NCBI RefSeq assembly: GCF_963082655.1
Contig: NC_081556.1
Location: 69,859,227 to 69,923,226 of the forward strand
Reading direction: 5' to 3'
DNA from: Stomoxys calcitrans
Lineage: Eukaryota; Arthropoda; Insecta; Diptera; Muscidae
Length of the DNA stretch: 64,000 nucleotides
The notes under the pieces were generated by a model. That model worked only from the letters and a program-made list of their open reading frames with translations. It was not told where the DNA came from and searched no databases. A program made the translations under genes and the position numbers. Shown one piece after another: positions 21,226 through 33,640 of this stretch; the first letter of the stretch is position 1; each line of letters starts with the position of its first letter.

Positions 21226-21596
21226 TAATATATGTATTAACGAAAATTCTGCAGATTCTGTGGGGAGGGGACTAAAACCCCCAGAACCCCCTTTCTACCC
21301 GAATGGGTTTATACCCTGACACTAGAAGCAATAGCTTTTATTGCGTATAGCATTTACTGCAATCGCTTATCTTGATCATTCATGTTTTCAGCGGTTAAAG
21401 CCAAACCTAGCTTATCATAAGATAATTTGAAATACTTATTTTGTTTATTAGCACTGTTTTGTTTGATAACTATGCCGCGCAGAGCAGTAAAATCTGTATG
21501 AAAATGAAATCTAGGTTCTTGATAAATATTCAGTTCAAGCGCATGGCAGCATTACCACCACAAGTCAAATGAGCAAACTTGTACTGGATATGATTT
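21226..21596. other. no gene seen
   Basis: Mixed AT-rich sequence with one G/C-rich patch (about 21260-21305); nothing recognised. Confidence 0.4.
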
Positions 21597-22054
21597 TATA
21601 CCCACCACCGAAGGATGGGGGTATTTTCATTATTTTAATCCGTTTGCAACACATCAAAACATCCATTTCAGGCCCATTTGATTGTCGTAAAAGACGATCT
21701 GACATACTCCTTAAAAATAGAAAAATGACGCAGGTTAGGTTTGAAAATGAGTTATATCGGACTATATATTTATTTAGGCTCACTAAAGACGAAGTTATTG
21801 CCTGTTATTGTTAAAACTTGGCCCTGCAAGTTGTTTTAGGACACTCGACATGCTTGTCGAATATGATGCAGAACGATATATTTTGAGATGTAGATGCCAT
21901 ACATACCGATCTCCCGGTTTGAGTTGGTGGGCCCATTAAAGATCCATTTATTACCCGATTTTGCTGAAATTTCTATATAATTAATACATATATATTTATT
22001 AGTTGGTGGGTATCCAAAGTGGGCTCGGCCGAACTGAGTGCGTTCTTACTTGTT
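21597..22054 (+). repeat. HINE-B, internally deleted
   Basis: Starts TATACCCACCACCGAAGGAT and ends with GGTGGGTATCCAAAG, a mutated palindrome (CTCGGCCGAA) and TGCGTTCTTACTTGTT. The core and most tandem units are lost, leaving 458 bp. Confidence 0.75.
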
Positions 22055-23284
22055 TTGTTTAATTTTTTCCGCGACATTTAATAAAACAGGGCTAATATTT
22101 AACTTCTCGCTGATAATGTTTTGCTTGCTTTGGATGGAAAGAGAGTGTTTTGCAAATTCCACGTCATTTATTCATACAAATAGATTAAAAATACATGCAT
22201 AGCTTTTGACGTACTAGTCGAACATCAACAAATTTAATATTGTCGTTGTTGCTGTCAATGTTTCTGTCGTTCTTCAGTTCATTGGTTTGAGTTACCGGGT
22301 TTTCGAGCTGATGCATAGAATGTTACTTCCCGTCGCCATTTTCCCTGCTTACGCCCGTGCTTTTTTATGTAAATATTTTCCTGTATGCTTCTTTATCCTT
22401 GTCAGTCTTCATTTTTTATCTGCAACTGCTGAAAATGTGCTTTCCATATTTTGTTTTTTTCTTTTCTTTTGGTTTTGGCTCCGGCTCGGTATTTTTTCCG
22501 TTTCAACCTTGAGTCGAAAACATGACTGGTAGTAATGCTTTTCCATCCAGAATATAGGACAGTAAACTCGTTTTATAGCTACAGCTGCAAAAATCGTACG
22601 CTCTTGTTGATTATTCTAAGCTTTCGCACATTCGCTGTTGTTCGTTATAGCCACATTCAACTGCATCATGTTTTGAATTTTGTCATTTTCTTCAGTTCCT
22701 GTTTTTGTTGGTCTAATCCAGTGAAAGTTATAACAGAATATGTTAACGGATGTTGTTCACGTTTCGGTTGTGTCAGGGCATAAGATATTGAGCAAAAGAC
22801 ATGAAGCGTGCGAATAAGTAACGCTGAACTGTTGAGTCCCCCAACATCTTGTGGCAAGTCGTTGCATTAGCCTGCTAAATCAAACGAATTTCGGAATGAT
22901 TTACTTGAGTTTCCATAGCTCTGCGATATGACACGGAGTAGTTCTATTCAAACCAATGAAAATTCATATGAGCAGGAACATATATCTAAGGAATAAATTT
23001 ATTTATTTTTTTTTTGTCTTGCAATTATTTTTAACGTGTGTTGCACAATAGGATTGAATTGGTATAAAATATATCCACTGGTTTCGGGGATGTTCGATTT
23101 TTAAAATGTATATTTTTTTGAAATTTTGGCCGAGATTGGCAGTTGTGTTTCGACTTTCGATGCATGATGATTTGATGACAAAATTAACGTTGACTTAAAA
23201 GTTATACGGTTTGGTAGTAAATAATGAGAAAAAAAATGAATTTTTGCAACTAACTACTTTTTACTACTTTACAACTACTTTCTA
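22055..23284. other. 1.2-kb stretch with no gene seen
   Basis: Several small open frames (22287-22532 +, 22535-22783 +) are hydrophobic by composition because of T-richness, not by recognisable domain. No terminal repeats or RNA genes seen. Confidence 0.4.
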
Positions 23285-24040
23285 TTAGTGTAGGTCGGTA
23301 GGGATTATAAATGGGCCAAATCGGTCCATGTTTTGATATAGCTGAACCGATCTGGTGTTTTGACTTCTTGGGCCTCAAGAGGGCGCAATTCTCATCCGAT
23401 TTGACTCAAACTTTGCACGTAGTGTTTTGGTATCACTTCCAACAACTGTGCTAAGTATGATTCAAATCGGTTCATAATCCGGTACAGCTGTCATATAAAC
23501 CGATCTTGGATCTTGACTTCTTGGGCCAATAGAGCGCGCAATTCTCATCCAATTTGGCTGAAACTTTGCATGAGGTGTTTTGTTATGATTTTCAATAACT
23601 GTGCTGAGTATGGCGCAAATCGGTACATAACCTGATATAGCTTCCATATAAACAGGTCAGGGATCTTGACTTCTTGAGCCTCTAGAGGCGTAATTCTCAT
23701 CCGATTTGGCAGAAATTTTGTACAACGGCTTCTCCCATGACCTTCAACATACGTATCTAATATGGTTTGAATCGATCAATAGCTTGATACAGCTCCCATA
23801 TGAACCGATATCCCGATTTTGCATCTTGAGCCCCTACAAAGCGCAATTCTTATCCGAATGAACTGAAATATTACACAATGACTTCTACAATGTTCAGCAT
23901 TCATTTATGGTCCGAATCAAACTATAACTGGGTATAGCTTCAATAAAAAGAGATACCGCGCATAGAACTCGACAAATGCGATCCATGGTGGAGGGTATAT
24001 TAGATTCGGCCCGGCCGAACTTGGCACGTTCTTACTTGTT
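23285..24040 (+). repeat. HINE-A lacking its 5' end
   Basis: Starts inside the region after the core (TTAGTGTAGGTCGGTAGGGA), has about four units and ends with the intact palindrome TTCGGCCCGGCCGAA and TTGGCACGTTCTTACTTGTT. Confidence 0.8.
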
Positions 24041-24180
24041 GCTATGTATTACTCTTAGTAACCGCAGTCGCAAATATGTTTTCCAAATCATAATCAAGTT
24101 TTATCCATTTCAATAGGCTTCGTCCCCAGTCCAAAAACACTTTTTGTCAAAAATTTGGGAATTTATCATGTCAATATATT

Positions 24181-25359
24181 TATACCCTCAACCATAGGAT
24201 GGGGTATATTAAATTCGTCATTCTGTTTGTAACTCTTAGAAATATAAGTATAAGACCCTATAAAGAATATATATTCTTGATCGTCATAACAATTTAAGTT
24301 GAAGTAGCCATGTCCGTCCGCCCATCCGTCTGTCTGTCGAAAGCTCGCTAACTTTCGAATGAAAGTTAGCGTGCTTTCGCACAAGTACAAGTACTCCTTA
24401 TTAGTGTAGATGGGTTGGGATTGTAAATGGGCTACATCGGTCCACGTTTTGATATAGCTGACATATAAACCGATCTGGGATATTGACTTCTTGATCAGCT
24501 AGGGGGCACAATTCTTATCCGATTTAGCTGAAATTTTGCATGAGATGTTTTATTATGAATTATAACAACTATGCTGAGTATGGTTGAAATCGGTCCCTAA
24601 CCTGATATAGCTGTCATATAAACCTATTTGGGGTCTTGACTTCTTAAGCATCTAGTGTGCGGAATTCCTATTCGATTTGGCTAAAATTTTGCACGACGTA
24701 TTTTGTTATGACTTCCAACAACTGTATCAAGAATGGTTCATATCCGTCCATAACCTGATATAGCTGCCATATCAGGGGTCTTGATTTCTGAGCCTCTTCA
24801 GGGAGCAATTCCTATCCGATTTGGCAGAAGTAATGCATGAAGTGTTTCGTTATGACTTCCAACAACTGTAATACTAATGGTTCAAATCGGTCATAACCTG
24901 TTATAGCTGCCATATAAACCGATCTGGGGTTTTGATTTCTTGGGCCTCTACAGGGAGCAATTCCTATCCAATTTGGCTGAAATATTGCATGACGTGTTTT
25001 GTTATGACTTCCAACAACTCTATCAAGAATGGTTCAAATCCGTCCATAACCTGATATAGCTGCCATATAAATCGATCTGGTGTCTTGACTTCTTGAGCCA
25101 CTAGCCACTTTAACATATGAAATGAATCGGTTTATAGCCTAATATGATTCCCATTCAAACCTATCTCCCTATTTTACTTCTTCAGCCCCTAAAGTGCGCA
25201 ATTCTTACTAGATTTGAATGAAATTTTACACAATGATTTGTACCATGGTCTCCAATATTCAGTTCAATTATGGCCCGAAATATTACACAAGAGCTCGACA
25301 AATGCGATCCATGGTGGAGGGCATATAAGATTCGGCCGGGCCGAACGCTTTTACTTGTT
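24181..25359 (+). repeat. HINE-A with start and end
   Basis: Starts TATACCCTCAACCATAGGAT, core with AAAGAATATATATTCTTGAT and CCATGTCCGTCCGCCCATCC, about six units, and ends with palindrome TTCGGCCGGGCCGAA and CGCTTTTACTTGTTT. A small hairpin (24339-24379) duplicates and inverts the CGAAAGCACGCTAACTTTC word next to the core. Confidence 0.8.
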
Positions 25360-26592
25360 TTCTTTACTATCTTTTGGTAAAATTGTCATCAGTTGCTGAT
25401 GAAGCATTATTTCAAATCAATAAAAGCATTTTAAAATGTTTAAGGCGATTAAAAATTTTAAGTCCATCATCATATCATGTCAAATAAAAACCAGCAGTGG
25501 TGCTTTCACAAAGGTTTGATGAAAGTATTGTAGTTGCATTTACATATTAAATACATTCCGGTAATGGCTGCAGGGGCTAAATACAAATACATGATTTATA
25601 CTTACGCATGAATGAATTATTGCTGATGCTTTCAGTGATTATCATTAATTAATTTCAAATGTGGTCATAATTTCTCGTCATAATGAAGAACCCAAGTTAT
25701 TCACTTGCGCCCAAAAACACAAACAAATAGTTAGGGATGCCACCACATGAAAATAAATTAAGTATAACGGGCAAGGCAGGGAATTTTAAAAATTTTCAAA
25801 TCAATATACATACATCCAATGCAAGTCTAATGTATATCCATGCCAAGTCTTCGAAATTGGGTTTGTTTATAACAGACACTCTGAAGTTTATTTGTGAGAC
25901 ATCACTTAAAAAAGACAACCACCCAACCCAAATTAATAGCAAGCAGAACTGGTGAAATTTCATTTTCCAAAAATTGTGTATTGATGAATTGTTCTCTCCC
26001 CGGTACTTGTCCCGTTTTTCCGTAAACACAATTTTGTCAATTTTGGCAGCTGAATCGAGAAAACTAAAGGATATCTGAGTTTAGCGCTGTTGTCACCTTT
26101 TGTAAAAGCACTTTTCACCCGAATTGTCTTATTTTGGACATAATTTTCTAAGTTTCTTAAATTTTTAGAAATAACTTTTGGGCTGGGATAGTGTTTTTTT
26201 AGGCATATAGGGCATTTAAAGTAAAAAAATTCCTTATCGGCAACAAATTGCTAAATGTGTTTTTTTAAGTAAATTTTACTTAATCTATAATTTTGCGAAC
26301 ATTTCATTAAAATTAGGGGGTGCTATTCAAACGGCCCAAATAAAACGCTGAAATTAGCCACTTAAGTAAATAGAATTGCCGCTGTACAAGAAGGGGACAA
26401 TTCACAAATAGAGCTATCAAATATGAAAACATTTTTGAAATGAGTCAAACGACATTCGAATGATTGACAATTTAAATCAATGTAGATGGGGTTGCTAATT
26501 AAGCGAGCTGCAGTGTATTTGGAATATCAAAATCAAATTTAGGTCAACGTTTTAAGGCTAGAAGCTTAACTCGCTATGACGAATATAATAAT
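25360..26592. other. 1.2-kb stretch with no gene seen
   Basis: AT-rich, with short overlapping open frames near 25737-26029 on both strands and no domain. No element ends seen until the fold-back at 26594. Confidence 0.4.
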
Positions 26593-26593
26593 A

Positions 26594-27200
26594 AAGGGTG
26601 ATTTTTTTGAGGTTAGGATTTTCATGCATTAGTATTTGACAGATCACGTGGGATTTCAGACATGGTGTCAAAGAGAAAGATGCTCAGTATGCTTTGACAT
26701 TTCATCATGAATAGACTTACTAACGAGCAACGCTTGCAAATCATTGAATTTTATTACCAAAATCAGTGTTCGGTTCGAAATGTGTTCATTCACCGTAACG
26801 TTGCGTCCAACAGCATCTTTGAAAAAATACGGTCCAATGATTCCACCAGCGTACAAACCACACCAAACAGTGCATTTTTCGGGATGCATGGGCAGTTCTT
26901 GAACGGCTTCTGGTTGCTCTTCACTCCAAATGCGGCAATTTTGCTTATTTACGTAGCCATTCAACCAGAAATGAGCCTCATCGCTGAACAAAATTTGTCA
27001 AAATTTGAACACATTTCGAACCGAACACTGATTTTGGTAATAAAATTCAATGATTTGCAAGCGTTGCTCGTTAGTAAGTCTATTCATGATGAAATGTCAA
27101 AGCATACTGAGCATCTTTCTCTTTGACACCATGTCTGAAATCCCACGTGATCTGTCAAATACTAATGCATGAAAATCCTAACCTCAAAAAAATCACCCTT
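26594..27200 (-). mobile_element. rosa-type mariner fold-back derivative, copy 2
   Basis: Same 607-bp structure as 1843-2449, with TA on both sides and perfect-looking 194-bp arms. Against copy 1 I see one difference (GAAAATCCTAACC here, GAAAATCTTAACC there). The unrelated flanks show two independent insertions, or one insertion and a later mobilisation, of the same defective element. Confidence 0.88.
26789..27087 (-). pseudogene. truncated rosa-type transposase (copy 2)
   Basis: The same N-terminus-to-catalytic-block fusion as in copy 1, with the same in-frame TGA, so the defect predates the spread of this derivative. Movement must have relied on transposase from another copy. Confidence 0.8.
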
Positions 27201-27202
27201 TA

Positions 27203-27976
27203 GAAAGTGATAGGACGTACCTGCGAAGAAGCGATAATGGTTCAACCTTCTATTGATTCGAAAAAAACGGCGAAAATACAATGGCATCTCGAAGCCAACT
27301 CCCTTTTCATCAGCTCCTCGGCCTATCAGCGTGCCAATGGTTGGCACAAACTACTTCCGCTATTCACATGACAAATTAGAGAACCATCCGACATGTGTTG
27401 GACCCATCATAGTCCGGTGTGCTAATGGAGAATTCATGTGAATTTCATTAGCACCGAACGAGTGAAAAGTGATTAAGTTTATGACTGAGCTGAGATAAGT
27501 GCTCTTCGCTCAGCTAAGTGGAGTTCAGTTTCATAAAGGATATAAATAAAGCAAAACTATTAGAAATTATGGAAACATACTCGTGTACATAATGCTGCAA
27601 ACACCCACTCAACAACGGCACGAGTCGAACGAGTGCTCAGTTTTCCACTTTGGACAGGAAAAATCCATAAAACTTTCAGCAGATTGGCTGCTGCCATTGT
27701 TAATATGTGCGATGAAGCTTGTGGGGGTGTAAGTGATTTCAAGTGCAAATTCATTCACATCGATGAAGCTTCGCATGAGTGTGTTAGTGGTTTTAATGCC
27801 TTATTTTAGTAAAATGTAGCACTAAAACAATCGCACTCACACGACCATTTGAGAAGCTGAATCCATTGCCGATGGGTGAAGTTGGTGTGCCAGCACCTTC
27901 AACTCGTCACGCCGATATCACCGTTTCTGTTGTTCGCTTGTCTTCACAGTGTTTACATTGTTCATCATTACCTTTA
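27203..27976. other. no gene seen
   Basis: Relatively balanced base composition with short open frames on both strands (27253-27441 +, 27560-27754 -, 27866-28060 +). None carries a recognisable motif. It could be unique host sequence. Confidence 0.4.
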
Positions 27977-28637
27977 TATACCCTCCACCTTAGAATGGGA
28001 TTATACTTAGTTCGTCATTCCGTTAGTAACACATGGAAACATTGGTCTAAGACCCCATAAAGTACAAATATTCTTGGTTGCTAGGACATTTTAAGTCGAT
28101 CTAGTTATGTCCGTTTGTATGTCAGTCGAAAGCACGCTTACATTCAAAGGCGTTAAGCTAGGCGCTTGCAATTCTGCAAAAATACTTCCTGTTAGTGTAG
28201 GTCGGTTGGATGAAATTTTGCTCAATGACTTCGCTTATGATCTATTACATATGCACCAAGTATGGCCTGAATCGGTCTTAAACCTGATATAGCTCCCATT
28301 TTAAACGGATCCCCGATATATATAACCTGTTCATAACCTGATATATATAACCTGATCCCATTTTACTCCTCAATCTCCCGATTGTACTCCTCAAGCCCCT
28401 ATTAGGAGCAAATCTTTTCCGATTTGGCTGAAATTTTGCACAACGACTTTTCCCATGACCTTCAACATACGTGCCAAGTAAGCCCCGAACTAGTGGCTAA
28501 CCTGATAAAGCTCCAATAGCATAGCAATTCTTTTGTTGGCTTGTAAAGAGATACCCGGCAAAAAACTTGACAAATGCGATCTGTGGTAGAGGGTATATAA
28601 GATTCGGCCCGGCGGAGCTTTTACGCTTTTACTTGTT
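27977..28637 (+). repeat. HINE-A, internally deleted
   Basis: Starts TATACCCTCCACCTTAGAAT, has AAAGTACAAATATTCTTGGT and a mutated core with only CCGTTTGTATGTCAGTCG, then about three units, and ends TTCGGCCCGGCGGAGCTTT, ACGCTTTTACTTGTTT. The last arm of the palindrome is altered (GGCGGAG). Confidence 0.75.
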
Positions 28638-28821
28638 TCAATCACACAAATTCAACAGGAAGGAAAATTCCTGAGGTCTTACATTTCGAGGCCTTACATT
28701 TACAAAACTTTTGCCTTTGCGAAGAAGTGCTTGTAACAAGAATATAAATACACACACACATGGAATTTGCAAGAAAAACCCCAAATAGCCAGAGTGGTTG
28801 CAAAATAAAGTGTCTCATTTT

Positions 28822-30700
28822 TATACCCTCCACCATAAGATGGGGGGTATACTAATTTCGTCATTCTGATTGTAACTACTCGAAATATTCGTCTGAGACC
28901 CCATAAAGTATATATATTCTTGATCGTCGTGAAATTTTATATCGATCTAACCATGTCCGTCCGTCCGTCTGTCCGTCTGTCCGTCTGTCCGTCTGTCCGT
29001 CTGTCCGTCTGTCCGTCCGTCCGTCCGTCTGTCCGTCCGTCTGTCCGTCCGTCTGTCCGTCCGTCTGTCTGTCGAAAGCACACTAACTTCCGAAGGAGTA
29101 AAGCTAGCCGCTTGAAATTTTGCACAAATACTTCTTATTAGTGTAGGTCGGTTGGTATTGTAAATGGGCCATATCGGTCCATGTTTTGATATAGCTGCCA
29201 TATAAACCGATCTTGGGCCTTGGCTTCTTGAGCCTCTAGAGGTCGCAATTCTTATCCGATTGGAATGAAATTTTGCACGACGTGTTTTGTTATGATATCC
29301 AACAACTATGCCAAGTATGGTTCAAATAGGTCCATAACCTTATATAGCTGTCATATAAACCGATCTTGGGTCTTGACTTCTTGAGCCTCTAGAGTGCGCA
29401 ATTCTTTTCCGATTGGAATTAAATTTTGCACGACGTGTTTTGTTATGATATCCAACAACTGTGCCAAGTATGGTTCAAATCGGTGCATAACCTTATATAG
29501 CTGCCATATCGACCGATCTTGGGTCTTGACTTCTTGAGCCTCTAGAGTGCGCAATTCTTATCCGATTGGAATTAAATTTTGCACGATGTGTTTTGTTATG
29601 ATATCCAACAACTGTGCCAAGTATGGTTCAAATCGGTCCATAACCCTATCTATAGCTGTCATATAAACCGATCTTGGTTCTTGACTTCTTGAGCCTCTAG
29701 AGGGCGCAGTTCTTATCCAATTTGAATGAATTTTAGCACGTAGTATTTTGTTATGATATCCAACAACTGTGCCAAATATGGTTCAAATCGTTTCATAACC
29801 TGATATAGCTGTCATATAAACCGATCTGGGGACTTGACTTCTTGAGCTTCTAGAGGGCGCAATTCCTATCCGATTTGGCTGAAATTTCGCAAGACGTTTT
29901 CTATTGTTACTTTCAACAACTATGTCAAATAAAGTACAAGTCGGTTCATAACCTGATATAACTGCCATATAAACCGATCTGGAGTCTTGACTTCTTGAGC
30001 CTCTAGAGTGCGCAATTCTTATCCGATTGGAATTAAATTTTGCACGACGTGTTTTGTTATGATATCCAACAACTGTGCCAAGTATGGTTCAAATCGGTCC
30101 ATAACCCTATATATAGCTGTCATATAAACCGATCTTGGTTCTTGAATTCTTGAGCCTCTAGAGGGCGCAATTCTTATCCAATTTGAATGAATTTAGGCAC
30201 GTAGTATTTTGTTATGATATCCAACAACTGTGCCAAATATCGTTCAAATCGGTTCATAACCTGATATAGCTGCCATAAACCGATCTGGGATCTTGACTAC
30301 TTGAGCCTCTAGAGGTCGCAATTATTATCCGATTTGCCTGAAATTTTGTACGACAGATTCTTTCATGACCATCAACATACTTGTTTATTATTGTCTAAAT
30401 CGGCCCATAGCCCGATACAGCTCCCATATAAATCGATCTCTCCATTTTACTTTTTGAGCTCACAAAGAGCGCAATTCTTATTCGAATTGGCTGACATTTT
30501 ACACAGGTCTCCAACATATAATTTAATTGTGGTCCAAACCGGACCATATCTTGATATCGCTCTAATAGCAGAGCAAATCTTTTCTTATATCCTTTTTTTT
30601 GCCTAAGAAGAGATGCCGGGAAAAAAACTCGACAAATGCGATCCATGGTGGAGGGTATATAAGATTCGGCCCGGCCGAACTTAGCACGCTTTTACTTGTT
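28822..30700 (+). repeat. HINE-A, longest complete copy (1.88 kb)
   Basis: Start TATACCCTCCACCATAAGAT, CCCATAAAGTATATATATTC, an expanded TCCG/TCTG core (28952-29072), nine or so units, and the end CATGGTGGAGGGTATATAAG, TTCGGCCCGGCCGAA, CTTAGCACGCTTTTACTTGT. The unit marker TGCC/TGTC-ATAT lies at 29196, 29349, 29502, 29657, 29810, 29963, 30119 and 30271, i.e. steps of 153, 153, 155, 153, 153, 156 and 152 bp. It is the best reference copy for the family in this window. A T-run follows it. Confidence 0.85.
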
Positions 30701-30759
30701 TTTTTTTTTTTTTTTTTGTTTCAATAAACAAAGTATGAAATGCTAGCATACCCCCGCCT

Positions 30760-31350
30760 GCTTCGCTACTCCTAATGATACACCCAATCTCAGGATGTAA
30801 CTGTATTTAAATTTTGAGAGCTGAAGCTCAATCAGTAATTAAAGTACCATTTTGTACATTTTAGTACCTTAATATACAAACTTCAAAAAATGCTTCTAGT
30901 CGCCTGGTATATATTCTCAATGTGTACAGGTGTTCCAAATTTCAGAGCTCCAACTCAGAGCTCCAATTCAGAGCTCCAGTATCTCTACCCAAAATTTGAG
31001 AGCTTAAGCTCATTCTGTAAAAAAAGTACCATGTTTTACGTTTTAGTACTTTAATGAACATATATCGAAATAATCTTCTAGTCGCCCAATATATACTGTC
31101 AACGTGAACCTGTCTGCAAAATTTCAGAGCTCATGCACCATCTGTGAAGATAGTACAATTTTGTACGTTTTAGAACTTTAAGGTACGAATATGAAATAAA
31201 TCTTTTAGTATCTCGTAACATACTGATAACCTAACATAGTTCCCATACGAACCGTTAGATTTTGAACAAGCCAATTTTATGTTCCAAGGAACATAAAAGA
31301 TTTTGATTAAAATATAGCTTTCATGTATAAACCCTTAATCGTTCGTTATT
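30760..31350. repeat. GTAC/AGCTC minisatellite-like repeat, first block
   Basis: About three degenerate units with AAAGTACCATTTTGTACATT, TTTAGTACCTTAA, CTAGTCGCC, ATATATACTGTCAA and CAGAGCTC words. The later part (31205-31350) reads AACCGTTAGATTTTGAACAA and AAGATTTTGATTAAAATATA, which also lies beside the SINE at 37053. Confidence 0.55.
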
Positions 31351-32752
31351 GCAAATTTGCCCATGAAGAAGGAACTGGCGCAAATTTCTCCCATATCAAT
31401 GAGTGCAGTCCGATTCATTTTTAAACTCAATGATAAGGGGCCTCCTTTTATTACCAAGTCCAAATGGCGTTCCGCAGTTCTCTTTGGGGAAAAGTTTTTG
31501 CATGGCATAGTATCTTATCAAGTAAATAAGTTCGGCCGGGTCGAATCTTATATACCCTCCACCATAGATCGCATTTCTCAAGTTCTTTTCCCGGCATCTC
31601 TTCTTAGGCAAAAAAGGGTATAAGAAAAGATTTGCTCTGCTATTAGAGCGATGTCAAGATATGGTCCGGTTTGGGCCACAATTAAATTATATGTTGGAGA
31701 TCTGTGTAAAATGTCAGCCAATTCGTATAAGAATTGCGCCCTTTGGGGGTTCAAGGAGTAAAATAGAGAGATCGATTTATATGGGAGCTGATCGGGCTAT
31801 AGACCGATTCAGACCATAATAAACACGTATGTTGATGGTCATGAGAGGATCCGTCGTTCAAAATTTCAGGCAAATCGGATAATAATTACGACCTCTAGAA
31901 GCTCAAGAAGTCAAGATCCCAAATCGGTTTATATGGCAGCTATGTCGGGTTATGAACCGATTTGAACCTTATTTGACATAGTTATTGAAAGTAAGAATAA
32001 AATGCGTCATGCAAAATTTCAGTCAAATCGGATAGGAATTTCGCCCTCTAGAAGCTCAAGAAGTCAAATCCTCAGATCTGTTTATATGACAGCTATATCA
32101 GATTATGAACCGATTTAAACCGTACTTGGCACAGTTATTAGGTATCATAACAAAATACTTCGTGCAAAAATTCATTCAAATCGGATAAGAATTGCGCCCT
32201 CTAGAGGCTCAAGAAGTCAAGACACAAGATCGGATTATATTACAGCAATATCAGGTTATGAACCGATTTGAACCAAACTTGGCACAGTTATTGGATATCA
32301 TAACAAAACACGTCGTGCGAAATTTAATTCCAATCGAATAAAAATTGCGCACTCTAGAGGCTCAAGAAGTCAAGACCCAAGATCGGTTTAAATGGCAGCT
32401 ATATCAAAACATGGACCGATATGACCCATTTACAATACCAACCGACCTACACTAATAAGAAGTATTTGTGCAAAATTTCAAGCGGCTAGCTTTACTCCTT
32501 CGGAAGTTAGTGTGCTTTCGACAGACAGACGAACGGACATGGCTAGATCGACGTAAAATGTCGCGACGATCAAGAATATATATACTTCATGGGGTCTCAG
32601 ATGAATATTTCGAGTAGTTACAAACAGAATGACGAAATTAGTATACCCCCCCATCCAATGGTGGAGGGTATAAAAATATTGCGAGGTATAACCACCGCTG
32701 ACATTATTTTTATGTTCTCGCCAGGATGCGAACCCAGGCGTTTAGCGTCATT
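31351..32752 (-). repeat. SINE, reversed, split by HINE-A
   Basis: The left piece (31351-31517) runs from GCAAATTTGCCCATGAAGAA to GCATGGCATAGTATCTTA; the right piece (32677-32752) has ACCACCGCTGACATTATTTT, CTCGCCAGGATGCGAACCC and GGCGTTTAGCGTCA. The reversed HINE-A at 31518-32672 separates them. The B-box region (inverse of GGGTTCGCATCC) is kept, while the A-box part of the head is cut off. Confidence 0.7.
31518..32672 (-). repeat. HINE-A, reversed, inserted in a SINE
   Basis: Left edge CAAGTAAATAAG, palindrome TTCGGCCGGGTCGAA, TATATACCCTCCACCATAGA; tandem units with CGGTTTATATGGCAGCTAT; a contracted core (CAGACAGACGAACGGACATG, 32521-32540); right edge CCCCATCCAATGGTGGAGGG, TATAAA. Compared with the SINE at 37053, the insertion lies in an A/T stretch with no clear duplication, the expected Helitron-like behaviour. 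Confidence 0.8.
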
Positions 32753-33290
32753 GAGAGCTGCAGCTCAATCAGTAATTAAAGTACCATTTTGTACATTTTA
32801 GAACCTTAATGTTCGAACTTTCAAAAATGCATCTAGTAGCCATAATCAGAATGTGTACAGCTATCCCTAATTTCAAAGCTCCCAATACGTAAAGAAAATA
32901 CCAACTTGTACGATTTGGTACCTATGTGAGAATTGCAAAAAATTGTCTGGTCGCCCGATACATACTGTACATATATCCCAATTTTGAGAGATTTAGATCA
33001 ATCCGTAAAGAAATTACGTTCTAGTACCAAAATGTACGAATTTCAAAAAATCTCTTAGTCACCCAATATATACTGTCAATATGTACCTATACCAAAAATT
33101 TAAGAACTCAAGCTCAATCTGTGAAGTACAATGTTGTACGTTTTAGTATTTTAATGTACGAATATAAAAGAAATCTTTTGATCGCCCGTAACATACTGTC
33201 AAGGTGCACCTTTATCCGAATTTGGAGAGGTTAAGGCCAATGTGTAATGAAAGTAGATTTGTTTACGTTCTTATTCCATTTGTACTGAGG
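32753..33290. repeat. GTAC/AGCTC minisatellite-like repeat, second block
   Basis: Four degenerate units with AGTACCATTTTGTACATTTT-like words and CTAGTAGCC, TGGTCGCCC, TTAGTCACCC, TTGATCGCCC markers near 32838, 32947, 33055 and 33178 (spacing 108-123 bp). Same family as 30760-31200. Confidence 0.55.
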
Positions 33291-33640
33291 GACCTTTGTA
33301 TTGAGAAGCAGACACACATGCTCGGTGCCACAAAAGCTCATACACCCTTTTTGGCTAAAAGTTATTTTAAATAATGCTCACTTCCACTGCTGATAAACAA
33401 GTGTCTATAAATAAAATATGTCAAACCTTACACTCCATGACCATTTTTGATGGAAAAGTGTTAGAAAATGTTTTGGTTTTGTGTTGCTAGCAAATATTGA
33501 AATAAGAATATAGTCAAAGACTCAAATAATAGTGATGTGGATAAATGCATAGAGCGGCCGCTTTGTGAACGGAACGTTCTTGGTTGAACTTTCCGCTGCG
33601 ACAAAAGGTAAAGTTTTACTTAATTTATAATTGCAATTTT
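33291..33640. other. no gene seen
   Basis: AT-rich sequence without recognisable ends or motifs. Confidence 0.4.

Noticed and set aside
28822..30700. Regular repeats resembling a CRISPR array
   Set aside because: Period 153 bp, whole unit repeated with no unique spacers, eukaryotic context; this is a tandem structure inside a transposable element.
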